Below, one piece after another: positions 1-9,173 of a DNA stretch of 64,000 nucleotides. The position numbers were made by a program, and so were the translations under genes. The notes beneath the pieces were generated by a model, which saw only the letters and a program-made list of their open reading frames with translations, ran no database searches and was not told the origin of the DNA. The first letter of the stretch is position 1. Each line of letters starts with the position of its first letter. This DNA comes from an uncultured Muribaculaceae bacterium (lineage in GTDB: Bacteria > Bacteroidota > Bacteroidia > Bacteroidales > Muribaculaceae), in NCBI GenBank assembly GCA_910579845.1, contig CAJTWL010000005.1:81530-145529 (forward strand), in the 5' to 3' direction.

Positions 1-1
1 G

Positions 2-145
2 ATGGATGCGGCTGAATTTATGCAAGGCGGCTTCCCTCCTGGGATTTTCCCGGGAGACAACCGGTCTTCAGACACTGAGGAAGGATTCGATTCAGACGAT
101 CTTGACGACTTTGAAGATGATTTTGAAGATGATTTTGAAGATTGA
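2..145 (+). CDS. C-terminal end of an unknown acidic protein (partial)
   Basis: An open frame runs in from the left edge and stops at 143-145. It encodes 47 residues ending in a strongly acidic tail of repeated D-D-F-E units, written in DNA as a short tandem repeat of about 12 bp. An ATG at position 2 is in frame, but the window edge cuts the gene, so this is probably the end of a longer protein rather than a small gene. It lies 22 bp before the DUF4922 gene on the same strand and may be co-transcribed with it. I do not recognise the family and assign no function. Confidence 0.5.
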   Translation: MDAAEFMQGGFPPGIFPGDNRSSDTEEGFDSDDLDDFEDDFEDDFED

Positions 146-167
146 TTTGTAAGAACTTCAGAACCTC

Positions 168-1094
168 ATGGATATTGAGTCTATAAATACAATTACAGAA
201 ACGCAGCTGGCAGTATGGCAGGAGGCAAAACGTAATTTTGACAACCTTTTGCTCACCAGACGCAGACCTATGCCATTAGGTGATTTCAATGTGCAGCTGC
301 AGTTAAATCCGGCACGTGTACGTTCCACCGGCGCATCTGTTGATAAAAAAACTATCGAAAAACGACCCTGCTTCCTCTGTGAATCAAACCGACCCAAAGA
401 GCAGCTTGTTTTTCAATGGCTTGAAGACTGGCAGTTTCTTGTCAATCCCTACCCTATTCTTCCTATTCATTTCACAATACCGTCATCAAATCATATTCCA
501 CAGAACGAGATTCCACTTGAGATGGCGAGTATGGCGGAAATGGCTCCTGACCTTGCCATATTTTTCAACGGTGCAAAAGCCGGTGCATCAGCACCCGACC
601 ATCTGCACTGTCAGGCTGTTCTCAAATCCGAGCTGCCGATAATCTCACTTACAGAACGATTCCATACACCGGATTTAGCGGGATGGCACTCAAGTGAAGA
701 ATTTGATATCGACCTCCCTTTTCATTTTCTGACAGCGATAATCACTCCGGATCACCAAGGAATGCGGAATCTATCAAAAGTACATGACGCCACAGGTATA
801 GATCCTGCCAGCGGGCTTCTCTGCAAAGACTTTCTCAATGCATTCTTCTGGATTGACAATTCGGGATTGTTACGTATAATAATTATTCCTCGCAAGGCTC
901 ACCGTCCATCACATTATTTCTCCGACACAGACAAATACATGATAAGCCCCGGTGCTCTTGACATGGCCGGAATACTTGTAATGCCACGTGTGGAAGACTA
1001 CGAGCGAATCACGGAACAGGTGGTACGCGAAATATATCACGAGACCGCATTCGTCTCTCTGCCGGATGCAGTAAAAGCTCCTTTTGACCTATGA
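168..1094 (+). CDS. DUF4922 protein, HIT-like nucleotidyl transferase/hydrolase fold
   Basis: A 308-residue protein with no signal peptide, so cytoplasmic. Seen: C68-x-x-C71, a likely metal-binding pair, and D-H-L-H-C-Q at 144-149, which resembles the H-x-H-x-Q core of the HIT/GalT superfamily. A basic P-R-K-A-H-R-P stretch follows near residue 250. Known: DUF4922 proteins of Bacteroidetes are related to HIT-type phosphorylases and nucleotidyltransferases, but their substrate is not established. The stop codon overlaps the start of the permease gene (ATGA), so the two are translationally coupled and may act on one imported sugar or nucleotide-sugar. The exact reaction is unknown. Confidence 0.75.
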   Translation: MDIESINTITETQLAVWQEAKRNFDNLLLTRRRPMPLGDFNVQLQLNPARVRSTGASVDKKTIEKRPCFLCESNRPKEQLVFQWLEDWQFLVNPYPILPIHFTIPSSNHIPQNEIPLEMASMAEMAPDLAIFFNGAKAGASAPDHLHCQAVLKSELPIISLTERFHTPDLAGWHSSEEFDIDLPFHFLTAIITPDHQGMRNLSKVHDATGIDPASGLLCKDFLNAFFWIDNSGLLRIIIIPRKAHRPSHYFSDTDKYMISPGALDMAGILVMPRVEDYERITEQVVREIYHETAFVSLPDAVKAPFDL

Positions 1095-2440
1095 GCGCCA
1101 TTGACATGACAAAACAAGCCGATAAAGCGGCATCTACAGGGGAAAGTTCACCCTGGTATTGGATTCCGACAGTTTACATTGCCGAAGGATTACCATATTT
1201 TGCAGTAAACACTCTGACAGTCCTCATGTATCATAAATTGGGGATAGGTCTGAAGGAAATGGCTTTCTTTACAGGATGGCTTTATCTGCCATGGGTAATC
1301 AAACCTTTCTGGAGTCCGTTTATAGATCTGTTCAAAACAAAACGGTTCTGGACACTTTCCATGCAATATGGAATGGCCATAGCGCTGGCTCTGATAGGAT
1401 TCATGCTCCCGACACCGTTCTTTTTTACGGTAACATTGGTACTTTTCTGGCTAACGGCATTCTTCTCCGCCACACACGACATAGCGGCCGACGGATATTA
1501 CATGATTGTGCTTCCACCTCACCGGCAAGCGGCATTTGTCGGTATCCGTTCCACTTTCTACCGCGTGGCATCGGTACTTGGTCAAGGCGGACTGGTTATG
1601 TTTGCAGGCTATCTTGAAAACCGATATGGCAATATTCCTAATGCCTGGTCTGCCGTTTTTATAATCATAGGATTACTGTTTTTAGGAATAGCCGTTTATG
1701 ATACCAGGTTCATGCCTGTTTCAAACGATGACCGACCGCGTCCCGGAGTTACGGCACGAACCATTCTGCACGATTTCGCCGATACATTTTTTACTTTTTT
1801 TCAGAAAAAAGGTATTGTGACGGCAATAATGTTTATGCTTCTTTACAGATTGCCGGAAGCATTATGTATCAAGCTTGTCCAGCCGTTCATGGTATCTCCG
1901 TTATCTGAGGGAGGACTCGGACTGACGACCGCTGAAGTCGGATTCGCCAACGGTACCGTAGGCGTCATCGCTCTTTTGACCGGAGGCATAATCGGAGGTA
2001 TAGTAATATCCCGTAACGGACTTAAGAAATGGTTGTGGCCAATGGCTATGTCCCTGACACTTCCATGTATTCTCTATTGTCTGCTGGCAATGTTCCAACC
2101 GAGTGATTTTTCAGTTGTATGTGCCGCAGTAGGTGTGGAACAATTCGGATATGGGTTTGGTTTCACAGCTTTCATGATGTATCTCATATATTTCTGTCGG
2201 GGCGAAAACCAGACTTCACATTATGCGTTCTGCACTGCATTCATGGCGCTCGGAATGATGCTTCCGGGCATGATAGCCGGATGGGTTCACGAAAAACTGA
2301 CACCTCTTAATATTTTCGATCTCTCAATCCCTCAAGGATATGTAAACTTCTTTTGGCTCGTAATATTATGTTCCTTAGCAACTTTCGCTGTCTGCGCACG
2401 GTTGAGGATAGCCCCCGAATTCGGCAAAAAAATAAAATAA
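1091..2440 (+). CDS. MFS permease, AmpG-like
   Basis: A 449-residue integral membrane protein with about 12 hydrophobic segments. The N-terminal motif W-Y-W-I-P-T-x-Y-I-A-E-G-L-P and the segment around F-S-A-T-H-D-I-A-A-D-G-Y-Y near residue 135 are typical of the AmpG branch of the major facilitator superfamily, which imports anhydro-muropeptides, and of related Bacteroidetes sugar permeases. It overlaps the DUF4922 gene by 4 bp, and TamL follows 38 bp later. Known relatives include muropeptide and N-acetylmuramate transporters. No MurQ, MurK or amidase gene is nearby, so the substrate cannot be fixed. A cell-wall fragment or other sugar conjugate is an inference. Confidence 0.75.
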   Translation: MSAIDMTKQADKAASTGESSPWYWIPTVYIAEGLPYFAVNTLTVLMYHKLGIGLKEMAFFTGWLYLPWVIKPFWSPFIDLFKTKRFWTLSMQYGMAIALALIGFMLPTPFFFTVTLVLFWLTAFFSATHDIAADGYYMIVLPPHRQAAFVGIRSTFYRVASVLGQGGLVMFAGYLENRYGNIPNAWSAVFIIIGLLFLGIAVYDTRFMPVSNDDRPRPGVTARTILHDFADTFFTFFQKKGIVTAIMFMLLYRLPEALCIKLVQPFMVSPLSEGGLGLTTAEVGFANGTVGVIALLTGGIIGGIVISRNGLKKWLWPMAMSLTLPCILYCLLAMFQPSDFSVVCAAVGVEQFGYGFGFTAFMMYLIYFCRGENQTSHYAFCTAFMALGMMLPGMIAGWVHEKLTPLNIFDLSIPQGYVNFFWLVILCSLATFAVCARLRIAPEFGKKIK

Positions 2441-2478
2441 ATAACCATAGTACTTATCTATCCATATAGAAATAACCT

Positions 2479-4827
2479 ATGCTTCGCAAGATTACTAAAA
2501 TACCGGTTGCCGTACTGCTGATCTCTTTAGTAGCGCTGACCGCATGTAATTCGGCGAAGCATGTGCCTGAGGGAAGATATCTACTTGATGACATAAAAAT
2601 AAATGTCATCGATTCCACTCACAGAGTATCGAAACAACAACTGTCAACATATATCCGGCAGCAGCCAAATACCCGGATGCTCTGGTCGGCAAAATTCCGT
2701 CTCGGTTTGTATAACCTTAGCGGCAAAGACTCCACAAAACGCTGGAACAAATGGATGCGAAAACTTGGAGAGCCACCTGTAATTTATGATTCACTGGCAA
2801 CAATCAATGATGTCTCGCAGCTGAAACGCGCACTTATAAATGCAGGCTATATGGACGGGGATGTCACTGTCAAGGAAAATTTTAATAATAAAAAGAAAAA
2901 AGTCAGACTTGAGTTTGATGTAGTCCCCGGCATCCCTCATAGCATCCGTTCACTCGAGTATGATTTTCCGAACGACGCCATCAGAGATCTGTTTAAAAAC
3001 GATTCCTCTCTTTTTATTATCACGCCCGGAGATCTTCTCGATCTGACCCGCCTCGAAGCCCAGAGAGACGTAATAATAAACCACCTGAAGAATAATGGAT
3101 ATTACGCATTCGGAAAAGAAAATATCACATTCAATGCCGACACGGCGGCCGGATCCACGGATGTGGATCTCCGGATGACCATTCTTCCTCCCAGACACGC
3201 ATCTGTTCAGGACAGGATTAAGCTCGACTCCCACCGTAAATATATTGTCCGTAATATTTACGTAATTCCGGATTATACGCCCGGAGCCTCTGAAAGTCTC
3301 GACAAATATCCCGCAACCGACACACTTTTATACAAAAGTCTGAATATTCTTGAAAGCAGGAAACGTTATCTCAACCCCCATACCATCTTCGAAAATTGCT
3401 TCATTCGTCCCGGAGAATTATACAGTGCAAAAGATGTAAATGCAACATACGCGGCATTCAGCCGTCTCAGCATTCTCAAATTTATCAATATACGATTTAT
3501 ACCGGCTGGCACATTAGGCAACTACGGACTGCTTGACGGATATATATTGCTTACTCCCGGAAAGAGTCAAAGCTTTTCGGCAGAACTTGAAGGGACCAAC
3601 TCCGAAGGTAATTTCGGAGTTGCCGCGGCAATCCACTATACACACCGCAACCTTCGGAAAGGATCCGAAACATTCTCCGCAAAACTCCGTGGTGCATACG
3701 AGGCTCTTAACGGAAGTTTCCAGGATATCATACACAACAGATACCTCGAATTCGGAGGTGAGGTGGGCATAAATTTTCCAAAATTCAAAGCTCCTTTGCT
3801 TAAAGAGAGTTTTAAACGCAAGATAAAGGCTTCCACGGAGTTCAACATATCCATGAACTATCAGGAGCGACCGGAATATACGCGACTCATTTCCACTGCC
3901 GGATGGAACTACAAATGGACTGAGCAAAAATATCATCGTCGGCATACATATACACCCATAGATGTGAATTACGTTTATCTTCCGGAGAGTACAAACGATT
4001 TTCTGAACCAGATTGCACCCGACAATCCGCTATTGCGCTATAGTTATGAGGACCATTTCATAATGCGTATGGGCTACAGCCTGTATCAGACAAATAAACA
4101 ACCGGAATCTCCTTTCAGCCATAAATCTCTGCGCGATATTTATACACTGCGTGTCAATGCTGAGGTAGCAGGTAATCTGCTGTTTGCTGTCAGCAGTATA
4201 GTACATCACCGTTCAAATTTTCATGAAGATCCATACAAAATATTTGGAATCAGATACTCACAATATGCAAAGGTTGATGCGGATTTCTCCTATCTGCATA
4301 TCTTTGATGAGCGCAACTCCATAGCCTATCATGTGGGTGGAGGCATAGGAATTCCTTATGGCAATTCCACTATCCTTCCGTTCGAGAAACGTTTCTATGG
4401 AGGAGGCGCAAATGGAGTAAGAGGGTGGGATGTACGCACACTCGGTCCCGGACGATTCCCCGGATCAAATACCGTAAGCGATTTCATAAATCAATGTGGA
4501 GATATAAGACTTGATTTCAATGTAGAATATCGCCCTAAGCTTTTTTGGATTCTCGAAGGCGCACTTTTCATTGATATAGGAAATATCTGGACAATTCACA
4601 ATTATTCGAACCAGCCATATGGATTTTTTCGTTTTAAATCATTCTATAAAGAGTTGGCGGCAGCCTACGGTGTAGGTCTGAGACTTGACTTCAAATACTT
4701 TCTGTTACGTTTCGACATGGGTATGAAAGCACATAACCCTGCAATAAACCAGGAGCCATGGCCAATAATACACCCGCACTGGAAACGCGACCACTCTTTC
4801 CACTTCTCAATCGGATATCCATTCTGA
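2479..4827 (+). CDS. tamL: TamL: Omp85-family outer-membrane assembly lipoprotein
   Basis: 782 residues. The signal peptide ends in the lipobox L-T-A-C with Cys23, so the mature protein is a lipoprotein. Residues of about 30-350 match a POTRA-containing periplasmic part, and about 360-782 form a beta barrel. The segment G-A-N-G-V-R-G-W near residue 640 is the Omp85 V-R-G-F/Y-type signature that closes the barrel, and the chain ends in an aromatic residue (Y-P-F) as outer-membrane barrels do. In Bacteroidetes, TamL replaces TamA and works with TamB in outer-membrane assembly or lipid traffic; no tamB gene lies in this window. Length and layout fit the family. Confidence 0.82.
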   Translation: MLRKITKIPVAVLLISLVALTACNSAKHVPEGRYLLDDIKINVIDSTHRVSKQQLSTYIRQQPNTRMLWSAKFRLGLYNLSGKDSTKRWNKWMRKLGEPPVIYDSLATINDVSQLKRALINAGYMDGDVTVKENFNNKKKKVRLEFDVVPGIPHSIRSLEYDFPNDAIRDLFKNDSSLFIITPGDLLDLTRLEAQRDVIINHLKNNGYYAFGKENITFNADTAAGSTDVDLRMTILPPRHASVQDRIKLDSHRKYIVRNIYVIPDYTPGASESLDKYPATDTLLYKSLNILESRKRYLNPHTIFENCFIRPGELYSAKDVNATYAAFSRLSILKFINIRFIPAGTLGNYGLLDGYILLTPGKSQSFSAELEGTNSEGNFGVAAAIHYTHRNLRKGSETFSAKLRGAYEALNGSFQDIIHNRYLEFGGEVGINFPKFKAPLLKESFKRKIKASTEFNISMNYQERPEYTRLISTAGWNYKWTEQKYHRRHTYTPIDVNYVYLPESTNDFLNQIAPDNPLLRYSYEDHFIMRMGYSLYQTNKQPESPFSHKSLRDIYTLRVNAEVAGNLLFAVSSIVHHRSNFHEDPYKIFGIRYSQYAKVDADFSYLHIFDERNSIAYHVGGGIGIPYGNSTILPFEKRFYGGGANGVRGWDVRTLGPGRFPGSNTVSDFINQCGDIRLDFNVEYRPKLFWILEGALFIDIGNIWTIHNYSNQPYGFFRFKSFYKELAAAYGVGLRLDFKYFLLRFDMGMKAHNPAINQEPWPIIHPHWKRDHSFHFSIGYPF

Positions 4828-4840
4828 TATATATTTAAAT

Positions 4841-5488
4841 ATGAAAAAGCTCGTAATATTTGACCTTGACGGCACACTTGTAAATTCCATAACAGATCTT
4901 GGGAATGCATGTAACTATGCATTGCGCACTCTCGGATATTCCGAGCATGCCATATCTACTTATAATTTCATGGTCGGGAACGGCGTAAGAAAACTGGTGG
5001 AACGCGCCGAACCCGACGCGAATCCCGAGACTGTTGACAAGCTATTGACCTTATTCCGTGAATATTATGACGACCATCTCACGGATAAGACCACACCCTA
5101 TCCGGGAATCCCGGAACTATTGCGCAGTCTTACAGAGCGTGGCGTAGCCATTGCCGTGGCATCAAACAAATATCAGGCGGCTGTGTCGAGAATAGTGCCA
5201 TATTTCTTTCCGGACATACCATTCGTGTCAATCAAGGGGCACTCACCATTAATGCCTGTAAAACCGGATCCATCAATTGTATTTTCAATTCTGAGTCAGT
5301 ATCCCACTCCGAAAAATGATGTACTATACGTCGGGGATTCCTCTGTAGATATCGAGACAGCACGACGAGCCTGTGTGGAATCTACAGGTGTGAGCTGGGG
5401 TTTCCGCCCAATTTCAGAATTACGTGGTGCCTATGCCGACAACATAGTCACATCTCCTGAAGAAATCCTAAACATTGTTGACCGTTGA
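4841..5488 (+). CDS. HAD-family phosphatase, phosphoglycolate phosphatase-like
   Basis: 215 residues, cytoplasmic. The HAD motif I sequence F-D-L-D-G-T has the nucleophile Asp8 and the acid/base Asp10. Motif II is near A-V-A-S-N-K (about 107-112), and motif III/IV is seen as K-P-D-P and Y-V-G-D-S-x-x-D (about 145-170). The alpha-helical cap after motif I is the phosphoglycolate phosphatase/PGMB type. It starts 13 bp after tamL. The last 21 bp overlap the 3' end of the convergent LacI gene. The natural substrate (2-phosphoglycolate, sugar phosphate or pyrophosphate) cannot be read from sequence. Confidence 0.8.
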   Translation: MKKLVIFDLDGTLVNSITDLGNACNYALRTLGYSEHAISTYNFMVGNGVRKLVERAEPDANPETVDKLLTLFREYYDDHLTDKTTPYPGIPELLRSLTERGVAIAVASNKYQAAVSRIVPYFFPDIPFVSIKGHSPLMPVKPDPSIVFSILSQYPTPKNDVLYVGDSSVDIETARRACVESTGVSWGFRPISELRGAYADNIVTSPEEILNIVDR

Positions 5489-6484
5489 AGCGCGTTTGAT
5501 TATTTTGCTGTCAAGCACTATCGACTTGCTTGGTGATGAAAAATCCTCTATCTTGGCTAATAGAAGTTCTGTCGCTATTCTTGCCATCTCCTCAATCTGC
5601 TGTTCAACGGCTGTAATCTGTGGATAGACCAACGTTGAAAGGACAGTGCCCGACATTGTGCATATAGCCACATCGTCTGGTATACGGATACCGCGCTCCT
5701 GCAGTGCGCGTTTGGCACCCAACGCCTGTGTCTCTGTAAAACAAAATACACTGTCAAATTCCAGTCCCCTCTCCAAAGCCACCTCTATGGCATGCACGCC
5801 ATCTTCGAAAAGCACACCGCCGGATATGGAATATTCAGCGCCACACGGCAGATTGAATTTCTTTAATGCATCATGCCAACCTTTGCGACGGTCGATAGCG
5901 TTCTGAATATAAGAGGGACCCTCGAGATGCAAGATACGCTTCTGACCGTTATAGATCAGATGCTCGACCATAAAGAAAGATTTGATGTAGTCGTTGCTGC
6001 GCACCATAGACACATCAAGATCCGGTATGATTCTGTCGAAAAACACCAGTGGTACTCGACTGTTCAGAAAACTGTTGTATATATCAAGGTTCGCACTGTT
6101 ATGACAAGGGTTTATCAGAATCCCGTCAACACGGGATTTATTGAATGTCTCAAGATTGAGCTTTTCAATTTCAGAAGATTCATCCGAGAATGCGATAGCT
6201 ACGCGATAACCATTATGCAGGATATGTTTTTGAGCGGCAGAAATAAATCTTATGCAGAACGGTGTAGTCATCTCCGGAACGGAAATTCCGATCACATGAT
6301 TGCTCTGCGCACGGAGATTAACAGCCATCTCATTCCGTCTGTATCCCATACGGAGGGCTGTCTCCTGTATCTTTTTCATAGTCTCACTACTGACATTGTG
6401 CGCGTCGTCATTGAGCGCACGAGACACCGTAGACTTTGAGATGCCTAATTCAGCAGCTATATCTTTTATCGTCACATACCTCAT
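5468..6484 (-). CDS. LacI-family transcriptional regulator
   Basis: 338 residues. The N-terminal helix-turn-helix T-I-K-D-I-A-A-E-L-G-I-S-K-S-T-V-S-R-A-L (residues 5-24) is a textbook LacI DNA-binding domain, followed by the hinge and a periplasmic-binding-protein-like sensor domain (about 60-330). It is divergent from the glycerophosphodiesterase gene, with 237 bp between the starts, and convergent with the HAD gene, whose end it overlaps by 21 bp. By position it most likely regulates the phosphodiesterase/oxidoreductase/sulfatase run. The effector is unknown. LacI regulators are much rarer than hybrid two-component systems or anti-sigma systems as locus regulators in Bacteroidales. Confidence 0.88.
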   Translation of the reverse strand: MRYVTIKDIAAELGISKSTVSRALNDDAHNVSSETMKKIQETALRMGYRRNEMAVNLRAQSNHVIGISVPEMTTPFCIRFISAAQKHILHNGYRVAIAFSDESSEIEKLNLETFNKSRVDGILINPCHNSANLDIYNSFLNSRVPLVFFDRIIPDLDVSMVRSNDYIKSFFMVEHLIYNGQKRILHLEGPSYIQNAIDRRKGWHDALKKFNLPCGAEYSISGGVLFEDGVHAIEVALERGLEFDSVFCFTETQALGAKRALQERGIRIPDDVAICTMSGTVLSTLVYPQITAVEQQIEEMARIATELLLAKIEDFSSPSKSIVLDSKIIKRASTVNNV

Positions 6485-6721
6485 GGTAAAGTGTCTAAGA
6501 GTGTGAAGAGTGTGTTTAAATTTTATGTTAAGTTACTAAAAATTTAGCAACCTTCCCTCTTTTTGATGAAACATTTTACTTCTGACGCACATCTTACTCC
6601 TCAATCGTTTGCGTTGAATTAACACGTCCTTGCATATATGTAATATATTAAGAAATAATAAAAGTTTTATCAATGGATAAAATTTTGTAACTTTATAAAT
6701 ACAAATTATGCAGCTTAAACT
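6485..6721. promoter_or_regulatory. Divergent regulatory region between LacI regulator and GDPD gene
   Basis: 237 bp, AT-rich, holding the promoters of both genes. On the plus strand TAACTTTA at about 6690-6697 is one base off the Bacteroidetes -7 consensus TAnnTTTG and lies about 25 bp before the GDPD start. On the minus strand, C-A-C-A-C-T-C-T-T repeats lie just upstream of the LacI start. I could not find a convincing full LacI operator palindrome; TCAA...TTGA around 6602-6618 is the best but weak. Confidence 0.4.
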
Positions 6722-7768
6722 ATGAACAAAGTTATTTTTTATCTTCTTGTCCTATTGTCCGCCATCGGGATCCAAACACACGCTGAGAGAAAATTTATAG
6801 CACACCGTGGAGTGGATCTCAAACATACCATTGCAGGCGAGAACTCGCTTGAGGCTATCCGTCTGGCAAAAAGGGCCGGCTTTCAAGCCATCGAAACTGA
6901 TGTCCGTATGACATCAGACGATTCAATTGTAGTGATGCACGATGCAACACTTAACCGTACATGCCTGCTTGCCGATGGATCAGAACTCATCGACCCTGTT
7001 GAGATAAAAAACATTACATGGAAGGAGTTGCAGAAGAATTATATATTAAAAGCTGATAATCCGGCACACAGGTCCAGGATTCCATCTCTCCGCACCTACC
7101 TACGCGAATGCAAAAAAGAGGGTCTTCTGCCATTCATAGAGCCAAAACTCATCGATTCCACAGGAAATCATTACAGGGACATAATCAGAATTGCTGATGA
7201 TATTTATGGATCCGGAAACTATATAATCACATCCAACAACAGGGCAAACAATATTATCCGCTATACGCTAAAATATAAAGAAGTACCGATTATGGGCATT
7301 CTCTATCAGACCACATATCCGGCAATACATGAGCTGGGCAACTGCATCATGGCTATAAGCGCCACAAAATTCGAACCGGAAGAGTATGACCGACTGCATC
7401 TTCAGGCTCACCATGACGGATTGCTTTCAGAATCGCATGCCGATAAATTCAAACATTTCGACATGATAAACGGAGCACCGGTGGATTATGTATCCACGGA
7501 TATGCTTGTGCCGGATTATCATGGTCAAGGCAAGGTTATAAAAACAGGATCCCATTCTGATTTCGGGGGGCTATATGTAAGTTTTGACATAATCGGTGAA
7601 GCGGAAGTGGAAATGGGCAGTCAGAAATTCAAAGTATCTTCACCGGATAAAGTAAAAAAAGTCATACATCAGGTCGCACTCTACAACGAGACTCCGAAAG
7701 TAGATATCAGACCCGTTGACAAATCAACCAGAATATCCGGAGTCAAGATCCGTCAGGTCGAATTTTAA
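6722..7768 (+). CDS. Secreted glycerophosphodiester phosphodiesterase-like protein
   Basis: 348 residues with a cleavable signal peptide (about 1-21), so exported. GDPD active-site features are present: H28-R-G, E40-N-S, E58-T-D60 as metal ligands and H73-D as the second catalytic His, within a TIM-barrel domain to about residue 260. The last ~80 residues form an extra beta-rich domain of unknown role. Known: this family hydrolyses glycerophosphodiesters to glycerol 3-phosphate and an alcohol; some relatives act on other phosphodiesters. First gene of the LacI-linked run; the FAD oxidoreductase begins 25 bp later. Confidence 0.83.
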   Translation: MNKVIFYLLVLLSAIGIQTHAERKFIAHRGVDLKHTIAGENSLEAIRLAKRAGFQAIETDVRMTSDDSIVVMHDATLNRTCLLADGSELIDPVEIKNITWKELQKNYILKADNPAHRSRIPSLRTYLRECKKEGLLPFIEPKLIDSTGNHYRDIIRIADDIYGSGNYIITSNNRANNIIRYTLKYKEVPIMGILYQTTYPAIHELGNCIMAISATKFEPEEYDRLHLQAHHDGLLSESHADKFKHFDMINGAPVDYVSTDMLVPDYHGQGKVIKTGSHSDFGGLYVSFDIIGEAEVEMGSQKFKVSSPDKVKKVIHQVALYNETPKVDIRPVDKSTRISGVKIRQVEF

Positions 7769-7793
7769 ATTTAACTTAAAACAAGATAATATC

Positions 7794-9161
7794 ATGACAG
7801 AGAAAAAAATTTATACAGAGCCTGCAAGAGAGGTTCCCGTACTTGCAGATATCGACGTACTCGTAGTAGGCGGAGGTCCGTCAGGTGTGTGTGCGGCTGT
7901 AGGCGCGGCCCGTACCGGTGCAAAAACAATGCTTGTTGAATCACTTGGATCCTTCGGTGGAATGTGGACCAACGGTCTCGTCACCACACTCGGAGGTTTC
8001 AACTCATGGTTGAAACCATATCGCCGTTGTGTTGACGGCGTGATGGGCGAATGGCTTCGCATGGCTGCCGCAAAAAATGGTGCCGAAGATAACCGATCCT
8101 GGGTTCTGAGCTCAGATCCGGAGATCATGAAACTGACTGCGGATGAACTTCTTGCAAAGAATAACGTAGATGTGCTTCTTCACACATGGATGGTAGACAC
8201 CATCATGGAAGGCAATTCCCTGAAAGGTGTAATTGTTGAGAATGTTGACGGTCGAGGCGTCATTCTTGCCAAGAACGTGGTTGACTGCACCGGAAACGGA
8301 GATGTCATGGCACGTTCAGGAGCCGAATTCCGTATTTCCGAAGCTCTGCAGCCAATGACAATGCCATTCTTCCTTGCAGAAGTCACACCCAAAGGAGATG
8401 CTCCTTTCGATGATGAACTTGTGATTCCTATGGGACCGGAACCCGGATATCTCGGCAAAGAAATGATGCCTTATACGACACGACGTCGTGACATGGCTGT
8501 CGACAACGACATGCTTAACAAAGCCTACGAAGATGGCAAGCTCCCGTTTTTCGGTGGTCCCTGGTTCGGAGGTCTTCGCACAAATTATCCCTGGGTGAAT
8601 ACAACACGTGTATATGGTTCGGCAGTAAATGCCAAAGAACTTACCGAGGCTGAGATGCAAGGACGTCATGACGCCCATCAGATTGTGAACTTCTATCGTG
8701 AAAACTGCGCTGGATTTGAAAAATGCTGGATCATGACCACAGCCGCCACAATGGGTATCCGTGAAACGCGCCGCCTTACCGGTGAATATACCTTGTCCCG
8801 CACAGACATTGCGGAACATCATACTTTCGAAGATCCTGTTGCAGTGGGAGTCTGGCCGATCGACGTTCATCCGCAAAAGGGAGAAAACGGCGCGCACGAC
8901 ATGTTTGTTCCGCTCCCCTATCAGATACCTTACCGCTCTCTGATTCCGGTCAAAGTAGATAACCTCATAGTCGCAGGCCGTTGCATATCATCGGACCGCG
9001 AAGCAATGGGAACACTTCGTGTAGGTGCCACATGTGGCGCAATCGGACATGCTGCCGGCGTTGCGGCGGCTCTATGCGGAAAGAACGGATGCACACCCCG
9101 CGACCTCAATTACAATGAGCTGAAATCAGAGTTGACACAACAGAATGCTATACTCGAATAA
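7794..9161 (+). CDS. FAD-dependent oxidoreductase (GidA-like Rossmann fold)
   Basis: 455 residues from the chosen ATG. A longer frame upstream would overlap the GDPD coding end and lacks homologous character. No signal peptide. The dinucleotide-binding motif V-V-G-G-G-P-S-G (24-31) followed by about 20 residues and an acidic Glu marks an FAD Rossmann fold. The C-terminal motif G-R-C-I-S-S-D-R-E-A-M-G-T-L-R-V is typical of the FAD-dependent oxidoreductase group found in polysaccharide-degrading loci. Substrate unknown. It sits between a secreted phosphodiesterase and a secreted sulfatase, so oxidation or epimerisation of a released sugar, polyol or glycerol derivative is a reasonable inference. 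Confidence 0.8.
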   Translation: MTEKKIYTEPAREVPVLADIDVLVVGGGPSGVCAAVGAARTGAKTMLVESLGSFGGMWTNGLVTTLGGFNSWLKPYRRCVDGVMGEWLRMAAAKNGAEDNRSWVLSSDPEIMKLTADELLAKNNVDVLLHTWMVDTIMEGNSLKGVIVENVDGRGVILAKNVVDCTGNGDVMARSGAEFRISEALQPMTMPFFLAEVTPKGDAPFDDELVIPMGPEPGYLGKEMMPYTTRRRDMAVDNDMLNKAYEDGKLPFFGGPWFGGLRTNYPWVNTTRVYGSAVNAKELTEAEMQGRHDAHQIVNFYRENCAGFEKCWIMTTAATMGIRETRRLTGEYTLSRTDIAEHHTFEDPVAVGVWPIDVHPQKGENGAHDMFVPLPYQIPYRSLIPVKVDNLIVAGRCISSDREAMGTLRVGATCGAIGHAAGVAAALCGKNGCTPRDLNYNELKSELTQQNAILE

Positions 9162-9173
9162 GATTGATATAAT

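Noticed and set aside
6600..6620. LacI operator TCAA...TTGA
   Set aside because: Only four outer bases pair on each side and there is no central CG; not distinguishable from chance.
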